This document shows positions 47,126 through 55,699 of a DNA stretch of 64,000 nucleotides, piece after piece (position 1 is the first letter of the stretch; every line of letters starts with the position of its first letter). Made by a program: the position numbers and the translations under genes. Below the pieces are notes generated by a model. That model was not told the DNA's origin, did not search any database, and saw nothing but the letters and a program-made list of their open reading frames with translations. The stretch is from contig NZ_CP029639.1 in assembly GCF_003268635.1 (NCBI RefSeq), forward strand, positions 6,058,001-6,122,000. The letters run 5' to 3'. The DNA comes from Paenibacillus sp. DCT19 (GTDB taxonomy: Bacteria > Bacillota > Bacilli > Paenibacillales > Paenibacillaceae).

Positions 47126-47410
47126 TTTGTCAACAGGTAATCGAAATTTTATCTATTTTTTCTAAGCTGGATCGACACATTTTAGCTACTGACTTCAGTT
47201 ATTTTCCCCTTAAATGCCTGTGTGAATGTGAGAGCTTTTCTCAGCATAAATGCTACTTATCGCAACATTTCTCCGCGAAAATCACCCCAATTATCAATAT
47301 GCTCTTGCGTTCCAATTATGCAGAAACTCGGATCAGGAGCTCAACCACACCCACATTCATAACACAGTATTCATCCGCCCTCGCATGCACTATATAAAAT
47401 GCACTCTATC
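47126..47410. other. intergenic, nothing recognised
   Basis: AT-rich DNA between the Fur box and the protease remnant. No ORF, hairpin with T-run or repeat stands out. Confidence 0.4.
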
Positions 47411-47542
47411 CTAACGCGTTAACAACACAGCAGTTGTATTAAACACACCATGAACGATCATGCCAGGCACGACCGATCCTGTACGTTCATAGGTCCATGC
47501 AAGTACAATTCCTCTAATAAAATTCACAGGCATGGCATTCAT
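47411..47542 (-). pseudogene. C-terminal remnant of CPBP-family membrane protease
   Basis: A 44-codon minus-strand frame (MNAMPVNFIRGIVLAW, then TYERTGSVVPGMIVHGVF) matches the last conserved block of CPBP/CAAX-type intramembrane proteases, including the ERTGS and the His of the metal site. The first conserved block (EExxxR) and most helices are absent, and an in-frame stop lies just upstream. A gene remnant. Confidence 0.6.
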
Positions 47543-47563
47543 CGTAGGATAGGGTGCAATTTT

Positions 47564-48076
47564 TCAATCCGATTGTATCTCATGAAGTTGTAAGATCATT
47601 CTTTTCTTATCATCAAATCCAGTTTCATCAGAGTCAAACCTCGCTTCTAATACCACTTGAATCTCATCCATAGGGATGTCTCGAAGCTGTTCCTGAGTCA
47701 GTTGAAGCTCTTTCTCTTCCGTATACCACTCGTTAGCCTTTAGGACGGTTGTAACTCCAAGGTCGATAGAGCTTCTTGGCGGAAAAATAGATTCCCCTTC
47801 ATGATGTAGATCAACATCGAACAGTGCAACTCCATGAAAGATTTCATGCTCGGTCTGCTCTCCAACATACTTGATGCTGGGACGAAAATGGATAAGCTGC
47901 TCCCCTTCAGGAGTCGCCACAAGCTGCAGCACATAATTCCCCACTTGCCTTGTTGCTGTAAGTGATCCATCTTGCTTCTCCATCTGATCCGGTGGGTCTG
48001 AGATTGGATCCCCTGCATTAGAACATCCCACTACGACACAACACATCAGTATGATTGCTAACCAAACTTTCATCAT
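47564..48076 (-). CDS. lipoprotein, hypothetical
   Basis: 170 residues. The signal peptide ends with VVVGC (Cys18), followed by a Pro/Asp-rich linker and a beta-rich domain with no motif I recognise (LIHFRPSIKYVGEQTEHEIF, SIDLGVTTVLKANEWYTEEK). GGGGGC precedes the ATG weakly. It is next to the protease remnant, and a family B element lies upstream. Function unknown. Confidence 0.75.
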   Translation of the reverse strand: MMKVWLAIILMCCVVVGCSNAGDPISDPPDQMEKQDGSLTATRQVGNYVLQLVATPEGEQLIHFRPSIKYVGEQTEHEIFHGVALFDVDLHHEGESIFPPRSSIDLGVTTVLKANEWYTEEKELQLTQEQLRDIPMDEIQVVLEARFDSDETGFDDKKRMILQLHEIQSD

Positions 48077-48120
48077 ATGCCCCCTATGTCATCTCATTTA
48101 TTATATAAACCGCTATATCC

Positions 48121-48353
48121 TATATAAAATTGAACTTAACATTTACACGAGAACGGAGAGGACAGAAATAATCTGAAGAAGCGGAGCGTTCGCCTGAAAG
48201 CTTTCTGCAAGAAAGCTACATCGGAAGCATTAGCTATCCCCGGATTTCCCTTTAGGAAAGAAGAATCAAAAAAATCTGGGGATAACAGCGATCGGAAGAT
48301 TGTTCTGTCATTGGAGTGGCAAGTGTAAATATTCTTTAGTTCAACTTATATAG
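48121..48353. repeat. family B element, inverted copy with a 45-bp insert
   Basis: In reverse orientation to the other copies: TATATAAAATTGAACTTAAC at the left and TTTAGTTCAACTTATATA at the right. The AAATCTGGGGATAAC hairpin arm is present, but about 45 bp with a GAAAGCTTTCTGCAAGAAAG palindrome interrupts the sequence near 48198-48230, where other copies are continuous. Confidence 0.8.
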
Positions 48354-48403
48354 ACAGCCAAAACCATCCAAATGTTACATGAAAATGAATTGCTGTTCAC
48401 AAA

Positions 48404-48442
48404 AAAATGACCCCGGCAAACCATTACCGAGGTCATTTAATA
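48404..48442 (-). terminator. terminator of the tubulin/vWA operon
   Basis: On the minus strand AAATGACCTCGG pairs with CCGGGGTCATTT, followed by a T7 run. It lies about 80 bases after the last gene of the large minus-strand operon. Confidence 0.8.
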
Positions 48443-48519
48443 TGAATGAATTGCATGACACAAGTCACTATACATAAGTTCATTACATTCAATACGTAAA
48501 ACGGACAGAAGACTGTCTT

Positions 48520-51500
48520 CTACGCTTCCGGTTGTGATGATAGCTCAATCTCAGTGGCTCCGCTTTGGATACTGACAATGTTCGCTGGATCCACATCCGT
48601 CGGGAGTGAAACCTGTTGGCCGAAAGGATATAAGCGATCTGCCGCCTCCACGGTAAGTGGTACTGTCACAGCAGAACCTTCTTCTCCAGACTCCGCTCCG
48701 TCAGAAGATCCTGATGGCGTTGTCCCCGCTCCATCTTGGGAAGACTCGTTCGTAGATTCCGTAGAATCGGATGTTGTGGTCGAATCGGAATCCTGACTTC
48801 CATCGTTACTGGATTGGGTATCATCGGTTGTGTCAGTAGAGGTACTCTCCGAACTTCCATCAGAGCTATCCCCCGTATTCCCTTCTTCCGTATCCTGTGA
48901 TTCACCATCAGATGAATCTACCGCATCTGGTTCCTCATTCCGGTTGAAGCTCTCCCATTCACTTGTGGCATCCTCCAGTTCAACGACGCTACCGTCCGCC
49001 AGCTTCAATTGCAGCTTATCCGTCTGCAATCCATCACGGTCTGCTTCATTACGGAAGCGAATGACGAGTTGCGGCGCAGTCGCTGTGCCGCTCTCTTCGG
49101 TTGCCGGTACAATGTATGCCATCTGATCGGCTAACGAAACTTCTGGTTCAGCCGGGATCGCAGGGTCTTGAACCGGTGTAGGTGAAGCTGCAGGTGGTTC
49201 TGCATTATTCCCCATTAAAGCATACGTTCCTCCGGCAATGCCGAGAATCAGAATCACCACGAATGACCCTAGAAAAACATTTTTCCTCTTCCCGGTCAAT
49301 AAACGTACCAGGGATGAAGATAACTCCGACTTCGCCCGGTCATAGGTTGGCTTCATGGTCTTACTAGCTCTAGCATAATATGGCTTAAAGGCTGACTTAG
49401 ACTTGAAGGCTTCACGATCATGCGCCTTGAAGTACGCTACGATCGCATCGGAGTATGGCTTACTCGCTTGAGATCCCCGGACAAACAGCCGTTGATTGCC
49501 CGACCATTCCAGAAACGGATACAGACCTCGCTCACTGCCTGCTGTGCTCCGAACAAATTCAATCAGACCTGCATAGTCAAGCTTAGCCCCATTACCTCCA
49601 CGATAAAAGGCAAGAGGCAAGGCTGCGAACGCATCCTGATCAGGACGTTCTCTAAGCTCATCGGCAAGCCAGCGTCTGGTCCAACGCTGGAGCTCATTAC
49701 GCTCTGTAAGGGAGAGGGCTTCCAGATCCTCTTCATCACGACCTTCACCACTGAGCCAGGCTCTCGCGGCCAGCATCATGTTCGTGCGTGCGGATACATC
49801 TGAGCCCTGACGTGCAGCCCAATCCCGAACCTCACGATCATGCTGCAAAATATCAATGCTTAACAGATGTGCCCGGCTCACTCGCTCTAGGTCAAGATCT
49901 TGGATCAGGAAGAGATTAATGACGTAGGCAAGCTTATCCGCTAGACGGGTTAATTGCTCTTGATATGACAAGGCTGCAGCGTCAGCTCCAGATTTACGTT
50001 CTGGACGGGCAACGGCCTCCGATTGACCGATCTGTCCCGTAATCCCCATGTCCACAGGCTCTTCCATGGAAGTCGAGACACGGTCCAATACACTCACTCG
50101 ACTGAGCGCTTCATTGGCGGATTGCACCGGATTCGGTGCAGAGCATAGTCGCTCACGGAGCTCTGTGGCTGTCCGTTCCAGCAAGAAAGCATTATGGATA
50201 GACGACGGATGGGATAGCACCCAATTTTCAATGACATCCACCACATTTGCCGCTGACTCTGTTTGTTTTAATTGAGCGTCCAGATAAGGCTCAAATAACA
50301 GCTTGGTCAATGATTCATTGGTTAACACCTTACCGAAAAATGCACGATTCAGCTCTTCATTCCGATTTAGCAAACTATATAATTCTTGAACGGCTCGCAT
50401 ACGTTTCTGTGTGCGCGCGTTGTTGATCGCATAGATGAAATAGTCCACGATTCGAGATTGCACGACTGGTGCGGCTACGGTGAAATAATCACTGATTCGA
50501 GCTGCAACCGGCTCCTCAGGCACATTTTCTCGTTTAACATTATTTAATTCCCGACTAAGCAGCGTCAGGAATAGCTCATTCAGACGAGCGCGGCGCTGGA
50601 TGGCTGCTTCGGGTTTCAGATATGTAAGAAGCCCACTTAGCACACCGCTTTTGTTATTAAGGTATAAGTCTTCATGTCCCTGTTCAAGACGGTAAAACAG
50701 AGATAACTCCCCGTACGCTTCAACCGAAAGCTCACGTCCAGGCTCCATGCCTGACAGCATCTCGTCGGCAAAAGAATAAAACGGCGTGGCTGCCTCCGGA
50801 TCATGCAGCAATGACCACGCAAAATCCATATAAGGAAGATTCGCCACTGCTGCATCCGCGTGGGTTACCCTGCCTGACATGAGATCAAACGTAAAGTCCT
50901 TCTCTGTATTACGATCTTTGGGACGAAGTGTGCCTCTCTCCACGAACTGAAGATGAATGCCTTTTTTGGCTTGCGGTTCCTTCGCAAACGTCATGAACCC
51001 AAGCTGTCTCCGGTAGGCGTAAGGTAGTGCCGTATAGAGCAGACGAAGCAACTCCTTCGCCCCTGCGGTGACTTGCTCTGCGGGCAGATCCAATGCGATA
51101 TACACTTTACGGCGTGTCGCAACAGCCTGCATCACAGCATAGAGCAGACGCTTGAACAATGCCTCATTCAGTTTTAACCCCGCTAGAATCTCGCTAGGTG
51201 CGGCTGAAGACGCTTCAGAGCCCTGCCCAACTTCCCTCTCCCTTGTAGAAACACGCGGTAACACAGACAGCGCAGGCAGCACTGTACCTTGCTCGATGTC
51301 ATAGGACGTGGCAAATGCCGTATCCAGCCAGCTACCCGTTCTCATCAGCTCTTCCGAGCGTTCAGGAGACAGTACATAGTTATGGGCGAAGAAAGCACTT
51401 CGAAGCCCAGTAAAGTCCGCCGCTTGGTACACATTCTGCCCTAGAATCGTCTCTCCACTGTCCAGATGCAGTAGATGTATTGCAGCTGGGAATTTGGTCT

Positions 51501-51699
51501 CGTCCTTCTCGCTCCGGCCAGTCAGCTCCGCAGGAGCATCATAGACACAGTACGGATGAAGTACTTTTTTGATAAAAGAAGGTTCCAGTCCCGGTGATGC
51601 CGCGACCGTATCGAAGCCTTCTGTGGTGCGAAATACCCCTCGCCGCTCTCGGGTATACATCTGCTGTTCAATCGGCGGGGTCATGGAAGACTGCATCAT
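48520..51699 (-). CDS. membrane-anchored GTPase-associated protein (GAP1-like)
   Basis: 1059 residues. The N-terminal ~280 residues (PIEQQMYTRERRGVFRTTEG, SPGLEPSFIKKVLHPYCVYD, then an alpha/beta segment with AVATRRKVYIALDLP) match my recollection of the GTPase-associated protein 1 N-terminal and middle domains. A long helical region runs to about residue 800. One transmembrane helix is at about 808-829 (VFLGSFVVILILGIAGGTYA), then a Pro-rich stretch, a Ser/Asp/Thr-rich low-complexity segment (about 924-1008) and a short C-terminal domain. So the bulk is cytoplasmic and the tail probably external. The start overlaps the GTPase gene by four bases (ATGA), indicating coupled translation and a shared job. 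Function unproven. Confidence 0.72.
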   Translation of the reverse strand: MMQSSMTPPIEQQMYTRERRGVFRTTEGFDTVAASPGLEPSFIKKVLHPYCVYDAPAELTGRSEKDETKFPAAIHLLHLDSGETILGQNVYQAADFTGLRSAFFAHNYVLSPERSEELMRTGSWLDTAFATSYDIEQGTVLPALSVLPRVSTREREVGQGSEASSAAPSEILAGLKLNEALFKRLLYAVMQAVATRRKVYIALDLPAEQVTAGAKELLRLLYTALPYAYRRQLGFMTFAKEPQAKKGIHLQFVERGTLRPKDRNTEKDFTFDLMSGRVTHADAAVANLPYMDFAWSLLHDPEAATPFYSFADEMLSGMEPGRELSVEAYGELSLFYRLEQGHEDLYLNNKSGVLSGLLTYLKPEAAIQRRARLNELFLTLLSRELNNVKRENVPEEPVAARISDYFTVAAPVVQSRIVDYFIYAINNARTQKRMRAVQELYSLLNRNEELNRAFFGKVLTNESLTKLLFEPYLDAQLKQTESAANVVDVIENWVLSHPSSIHNAFLLERTATELRERLCSAPNPVQSANEALSRVSVLDRVSTSMEEPVDMGITGQIGQSEAVARPERKSGADAAALSYQEQLTRLADKLAYVINLFLIQDLDLERVSRAHLLSIDILQHDREVRDWAARQGSDVSARTNMMLAARAWLSGEGRDEEDLEALSLTERNELQRWTRRWLADELRERPDQDAFAALPLAFYRGGNGAKLDYAGLIEFVRSTAGSERGLYPFLEWSGNQRLFVRGSQASKPYSDAIVAYFKAHDREAFKSKSAFKPYYARASKTMKPTYDRAKSELSSSLVRLLTGKRKNVFLGSFVVILILGIAGGTYALMGNNAEPPAASPTPVQDPAIPAEPEVSLADQMAYIVPATEESGTATAPQLVIRFRNEADRDGLQTDKLQLKLADGSVVELEDATSEWESFNRNEEPDAVDSSDGESQDTEEGNTGDSSDGSSESTSTDTTDDTQSSNDGSQDSDSTTTSDSTESTNESSQDGAGTTPSGSSDGAESGEEGSAVTVPLTVEAADRLYPFGQQVSLPTDVDPANIVSIQSGATEIELSSQPEA

Positions 51700-52961
51700 C
51701 CCACTCTCCCCTCAATGTACTTCAGCTTGTACAGTAGCCATAGGAATGGCTCGTCCACGCGGATCGGACTAACAACACCTTGTAGCTTCATATCTACCGG
51801 ATTGCTTCCTAGTGCGGACACAGCGAAGTATGCCGTATCTTTGAAGTAGACATCCATTGTGCCTTTGAACGGACGATCCACCTTCTCAATAAAGCGGCGA
51901 ATCTCTCCATCGATATTTTCAAACTCCGTCAAGTCGAACCAATCGCGGTGTACCATGTTACGGAACACGTTGCTGTTGGATTTGATGTAATCGCCATCCT
52001 CATCCTTCAGGGAATGCAGCATGTCACTTTTGGTCAGCACAACGGCTGTTGGAATGTTTGTTTTTGCCTTGTCTTGATAAGCGATAAAGTCACCGAACAA
52101 TGTCAGTACCACGTCGCGCGGTTCATCATATCGTGGTGTCCACTCACCCGGCTCATTGCCGAGGTTAATCCGGATTTTGTCCCGAATGGAGCGAATCTGA
52201 AGTGGGTCAACCATAAACAGAATGCCGGCTGAATTTTTGATATGCTGTCCGTGAAGTCCCAGATAATCCTGCTCCACCATACCTTCACCAGCCACGTCAA
52301 AAAACACCAATGTCAGTGGAGCTTTATCTTCGTCCTTGAACACAAATTGGAAAATAAACGGCTCCTGCAGCTTCTCCTTCTGCGTTGAATCCAGCAGATC
52401 CCCCCGCTCAAACAACGGCTCTTCATAATCCGCACGGAATCTACGGCTAATCTCTGCATTCAGCGGCATACAAGCAGCATCAAAATGATCGGCTGTGTAA
52501 TGCTGTAACGTATGGATGAGCGATGTCATGTACACCGATTTACCCACTTGGGAAGCCCCAATAATGGATATGATATTGCTTGGCGCCTTGCCTGCTGTCA
52601 CAGGTAGCTCATTATGACAATGCGGGCACAGTCTGCGGCGGGTAACGACACCATACCGATCATTTAATCCCATCACAATGTTATCTGAATAAATGCGATG
52701 CTCCTCTGGTACGTCATGCGGGGCAAGCACGGCCTCCATATCAAACACCGTATCAAGCCCAAAGCGTTCACGATAACGATTCAGCTTCGCATCTTCCCCG
52801 AGTGCGTAGTCTTCATCGTCGTCTCGGTGATGAGCTGCTCGGAATACAACCTCTTCCGGCGAGAATTTACTGAAACAATAGGGACATACAATATCGTAAA
52901 ATAGCGGCCGTTCTTCTGGCTGCTGTCTTTTCAAAAAACGACTAAAAAAGCTCATAGCCAC
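51696..52961 (-). CDS. zinc-ribbon P-loop GTPase (double-GTPase-type)
   Basis: 421 residues (the ATG at 52955 is better spaced from GGGAGGGGA than the GTG at 52961). Two CPxC pairs (Cys26/Cys29 and Cys112/Cys115) flank an insert and probably form a zinc ribbon. The GTPase core follows: Walker A GASQVGKSVY (about 135-144), DVAGEG (about 222-227) as the Walker B/switch II and TKSD (about 310-313) as the base-specificity motif. This resembles the DO-GTPase2 group predicted in conflict systems. It is translationally coupled to the GAP1-like gene downstream, so the two probably form a GTPase-effector pair. Confidence 0.78.
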   Translation of the reverse strand: MAMSFFSRFLKRQQPEERPLFYDIVCPYCFSKFSPEEVVFRAAHHRDDDEDYALGEDAKLNRYRERFGLDTVFDMEAVLAPHDVPEEHRIYSDNIVMGLNDRYGVVTRRRLCPHCHNELPVTAGKAPSNIISIIGASQVGKSVYMTSLIHTLQHYTADHFDAACMPLNAEISRRFRADYEEPLFERGDLLDSTQKEKLQEPFIFQFVFKDEDKAPLTLVFFDVAGEGMVEQDYLGLHGQHIKNSAGILFMVDPLQIRSIRDKIRINLGNEPGEWTPRYDEPRDVVLTLFGDFIAYQDKAKTNIPTAVVLTKSDMLHSLKDEDGDYIKSNSNVFRNMVHRDWFDLTEFENIDGEIRRFIEKVDRPFKGTMDVYFKDTAYFAVSALGSNPVDMKLQGVVSPIRVDEPFLWLLYKLKYIEGRVG

Positions 52962-52993
52962 TCCCCTCCCCTAATTGAAAGTCAACCTATTCA

Positions 52994-53641
52994 TTAGTCC
53001 GATATTAGCCGGTACACCGTTCCATACTTGGGGCCGTCCGTGAAGAATAGTCTGACGTATTCATCCTTCCCGACCTCAACAGGCGGCATCTCATTTCTTC
53101 CAGGTGCAAAATCATTTACAAATGGATACACCGTACCGTCTTCCTTGTTAAGCGGGACACTCCCCTGTTTACGAACATAACAGAGAGCCTCCTTCGGAAC
53201 CGGTGCTTCGGTCGTAACGGTCATGAATACACTTTTTCTTTTCTGAAAAAAACCACTCTTATACCGAATGGAAAATCGAATATCCGCCTTGCCTGCACTC
53301 GCCATCACCGTGTTCTCATCGTTCGACTGACGGAGCAAGACAGGCTCGGCATCATCCATCCTGCAGATATAAACCGTATAACGGATCGCTCCAAAACCGG
53401 TTATCCGATCCACGTATCCGTTACTTGCTTTGTATTCCTCACGCGTATAGAGCTTCAACTTACCTTGCGCATGTGCATCGCCGCTGTTCTCCTTGCCCAG
53501 CATCGCAACCTCCAGCCGTTCAACATACACAGCCTCGACAGCCTCTGGCCAGAGCCAGCGGAGCGTACACATGCCCTCGTCCACCGCCAGTGTCAGTTTG
53601 CGAATGGTGGGCGCCGAAGGATCTGCATCTGTAAATTGCAT
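52994..53641 (-). CDS. small beta-rich hypothetical protein of the operon
   Basis: 215 residues with no signal peptide or membrane helix. The ATG has GGGAGGT upstream. The sequence looks like one or two beta-sandwich domains (ITGFGAIRYTVYICRMDDAE, KADIRFSIRYKSGFFQKRKS), similar in feel to fibronectin-type folds, but I do not recognise a family. It lies 21 bases after the membrane vWA gene and 32 bases before the GTPase gene. Possibly an adaptor. Confidence 0.7.
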   Translation of the reverse strand: MQFTDADPSAPTIRKLTLAVDEGMCTLRWLWPEAVEAVYVERLEVAMLGKENSGDAHAQGKLKLYTREEYKASNGYVDRITGFGAIRYTVYICRMDDAEPVLLRQSNDENTVMASAGKADIRFSIRYKSGFFQKRKSVFMTVTTEAPVPKEALCYVRKQGSVPLNKEDGTVYPFVNDFAPGRNEMPPVEVGKDEYVRLFFTDGPKYGTVYRLISD

Positions 53642-53662
53642 GTTCCTAAGACCTCCCGATGT

Positions 53663-54958
53663 TTAGAATCCTTTGCTTCGTGTGTCTCTTGCGCGCCCTC
53701 CGAACCCTTCTGCCGAAGCGTTCCCTCTTCTGGCATCGCGCCGGCCGCGATTGCTCCGTGGTGTATTCTCCTTCATCGGAATAATCCATGTAAACAGGGT
53801 CAATACGGAAGCCAGCAGGAGCATTGCGCCAAGCCTTACAAATGCATCGCCGACAGGTGATCCGTCCAGCCCCCATTCTAGAAGGAGACCGGCTAACAGA
53901 CCTGAGACTGCTCCACCGACGCCGAAGCTGAGCGCCAGATGACGATTATCAAATACCAGTCCAAGAGATACACCCAGCGCTACCCCAATCAACAGCAGGG
54001 CAGCTACGCGGAAAATAGCCAGATACGTGCTATGCTCCATCATACCCGTACGTTCCGTAACCAGTGTTCGCTCATCAATCGTATCGTAAATCTGCTGGAA
54101 TGCCAGGTTAAGCCCACCTGCATCCGGCACATCATAATAAAGGCCACCTGTCTGCCCAGCAATGCTGCGCAAAAGATCCGTTCCCGAAGGGTCTACCAAG
54201 CTGAGTCCCACCGTGTTGACCGCAATCTGTTCATTCACGTATTCCGATAGAATGCCAGACGTATCGACTTCACTCATACCGTCAGATAACAATATCGCAA
54301 CGGTACCACGCTTCGGATCTTGTTTGCCCTTAATCTGTTCCATCGCTTCTTTCAAAGCCGCATCAAAATTCGTTCCGCCTGAGGTTGTCACGATGCTATC
54401 GATTTTGTCATATACCTCATTCTTAGCTGCTTCATTATCCAGCGCAATGAACGGCTGCAACAGTTCTGGCTCATCCGCAAATGTAATGACGGCTACCTGC
54501 TTATCGCTCTCCATTTGGCTAATCAGCGTCTTCGCGGCCTCAAAGCGGCCATTATTCGGATCGGTCTCTGTCATGCTGCCTGAATTGTCAATCATGAGCA
54601 CGATATCCTTGACCTGCTTCACACCGCCTGGATTGATCTGATACAGCAGTTGTACTACTAGCCCCACCACGAATAAGAGTGCGAGTGTTGCCGGGACAAG
54701 TAATTTCCAAGATAAGCTCAGATATCGCAGCTTCCATGAAGCACCGTTAAGCTTCGGTGAGATCATCTCAGCAAGTAGGCAGAATAGACCCACACTTAGT
54801 GCAACAACACCGAAATATAATCCCATCAGCAACAGACGAGGCATCTCTCCAAGCCACTGATGCAGCATGATTTCCCCTGCCGCAAATCCTACTGCTCCGC
54901 CAACGAGGCTGAACAGTACCAGGAGAAGATTGATTTTTCGCTGCATGTTCACATGCAT
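53663..54958 (-). CDS. vWA-domain membrane protein
   Basis: 431 residues. Two or three N-terminal membrane helices (about 9-30, 40-62, 88-106) precede a vWA domain with an intact metal-ion-dependent adhesion site, DNSGSM (Asp124, Ser126, Ser128), TSGGTNFDAAL and LLSDGMSEVD. Three more hydrophobic segments (about 315-395) follow, and the C-terminus is Arg/Gly-rich (NRGRRDARRGNASAEGFGGR). AAAGGATG lies before MHVNMQ; GTG at 54952 or ATG at 54946 are alternative starts. vWA domains bind protein partners through a metal ion; in this operon it probably links the GTPase parts to the membrane. Confidence 0.85.
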   Translation of the reverse strand: MHVNMQRKINLLLVLFSLVGGAVGFAAGEIMLHQWLGEMPRLLLMGLYFGVVALSVGLFCLLAEMISPKLNGASWKLRYLSLSWKLLVPATLALLFVVGLVVQLLYQINPGGVKQVKDIVLMIDNSGSMTETDPNNGRFEAAKTLISQMESDKQVAVITFADEPELLQPFIALDNEAAKNEVYDKIDSIVTTSGGTNFDAALKEAMEQIKGKQDPKRGTVAILLSDGMSEVDTSGILSEYVNEQIAVNTVGLSLVDPSGTDLLRSIAGQTGGLYYDVPDAGGLNLAFQQIYDTIDERTLVTERTGMMEHSTYLAIFRVAALLLIGVALGVSLGLVFDNRHLALSFGVGGAVSGLLAGLLLEWGLDGSPVGDAFVRLGAMLLLASVLTLFTWIIPMKENTPRSNRGRRDARRGNASAEGFGGRARDTRSKGF

Positions 54959-55021
54959 CCTTTCTACACCAGCCCTTAATGAGGCTGAATTAATACAAGC
55001 GTGAGTGATGACGAGGGCTGG

Positions 55022-55699
55022 CTACCGCACGGGAGACAGTTTGTCCGCAAGACCTTCAGGATGCAGCTCATATCCGTTATCTGTATAGGACTCGTAATAT
55101 ACCTTGGCATTACGATAGACCATCAGATCCTCGAGATGGAAGCCTCCCATAAGATTCAATTTCTCTACGCCGCTGCTGCGCTCTTCATACACGACACCAA
55201 GCTTGTAGATTCGTGAAGTTTCCTCGGCATGTGCCGCATAGTCCATGAAGGCACTATCATGGTCGCCAAAGAAATACTTTTCTTCGTACCGATGTTCCTG
55301 CGTATAATCGAACACCCTAACACGTACAACAGCCTGATCCTCTAACGTGCGATATAATCGACGGAACAGGTCATCACGCGTTAACACATTTTTATCTCCA
55401 TACGTAATCGTGACATTGGCACGCTGTAATAGCTCTTCTTCAAAAGGGACACGCAACGGTTCAGCGCTCAGTAACAGCGCATGACATACGTCCATAAGAC
55501 GCTCCAATACACGTTCCTTGCCCCGCGTAGCCAGATGGTTCATATCCCCCATATAGCGGTCTTCAAACCATACGGCCCGTCCACGCTTGGCCTCTAGATC
55601 CGTAACTAGGTCTTCCGTCACTTTGCCGTAGTATTCCATGACATTTTGTCCAATGTACTCATCCGCTGCGGCTATGCTCGCTTCGGCTGTCTCACGCAA
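55022..55699 (-). CDS. hypothetical protein, possibly the C-terminal part of the preceding gene
   Basis: 225 residues from the TTG at 55699. GAGGGA is twelve bases upstream, which is far. The N-terminal helix (RETAEASIAAADEYIGQNVM) reads on smoothly from the end of the 588-residue frame if one G is added to the G3 tract at 55713-55715, giving QSLRGLEQTLRETAEASI. The remainder is alpha/beta with no known motif (EDQAVVRVRVFDYTQEHRYE). It may therefore be a broken part of one ~813-residue protein rather than a separate gene. Confidence 0.6.
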   Translation of the reverse strand: MRETAEASIAAADEYIGQNVMEYYGKVTEDLVTDLEAKRGRAVWFEDRYMGDMNHLATRGKERVLERLMDVCHALLLSAEPLRVPFEEELLQRANVTITYGDKNVLTRDDLFRRLYRTLEDQAVVRVRVFDYTQEHRYEEKYFFGDHDSAFMDYAAHAEETSRIYKLGVVYEERSSGVEKLNLMGGFHLEDLMVYRNAKVYYESYTDNGYELHPEGLADKLSPVR

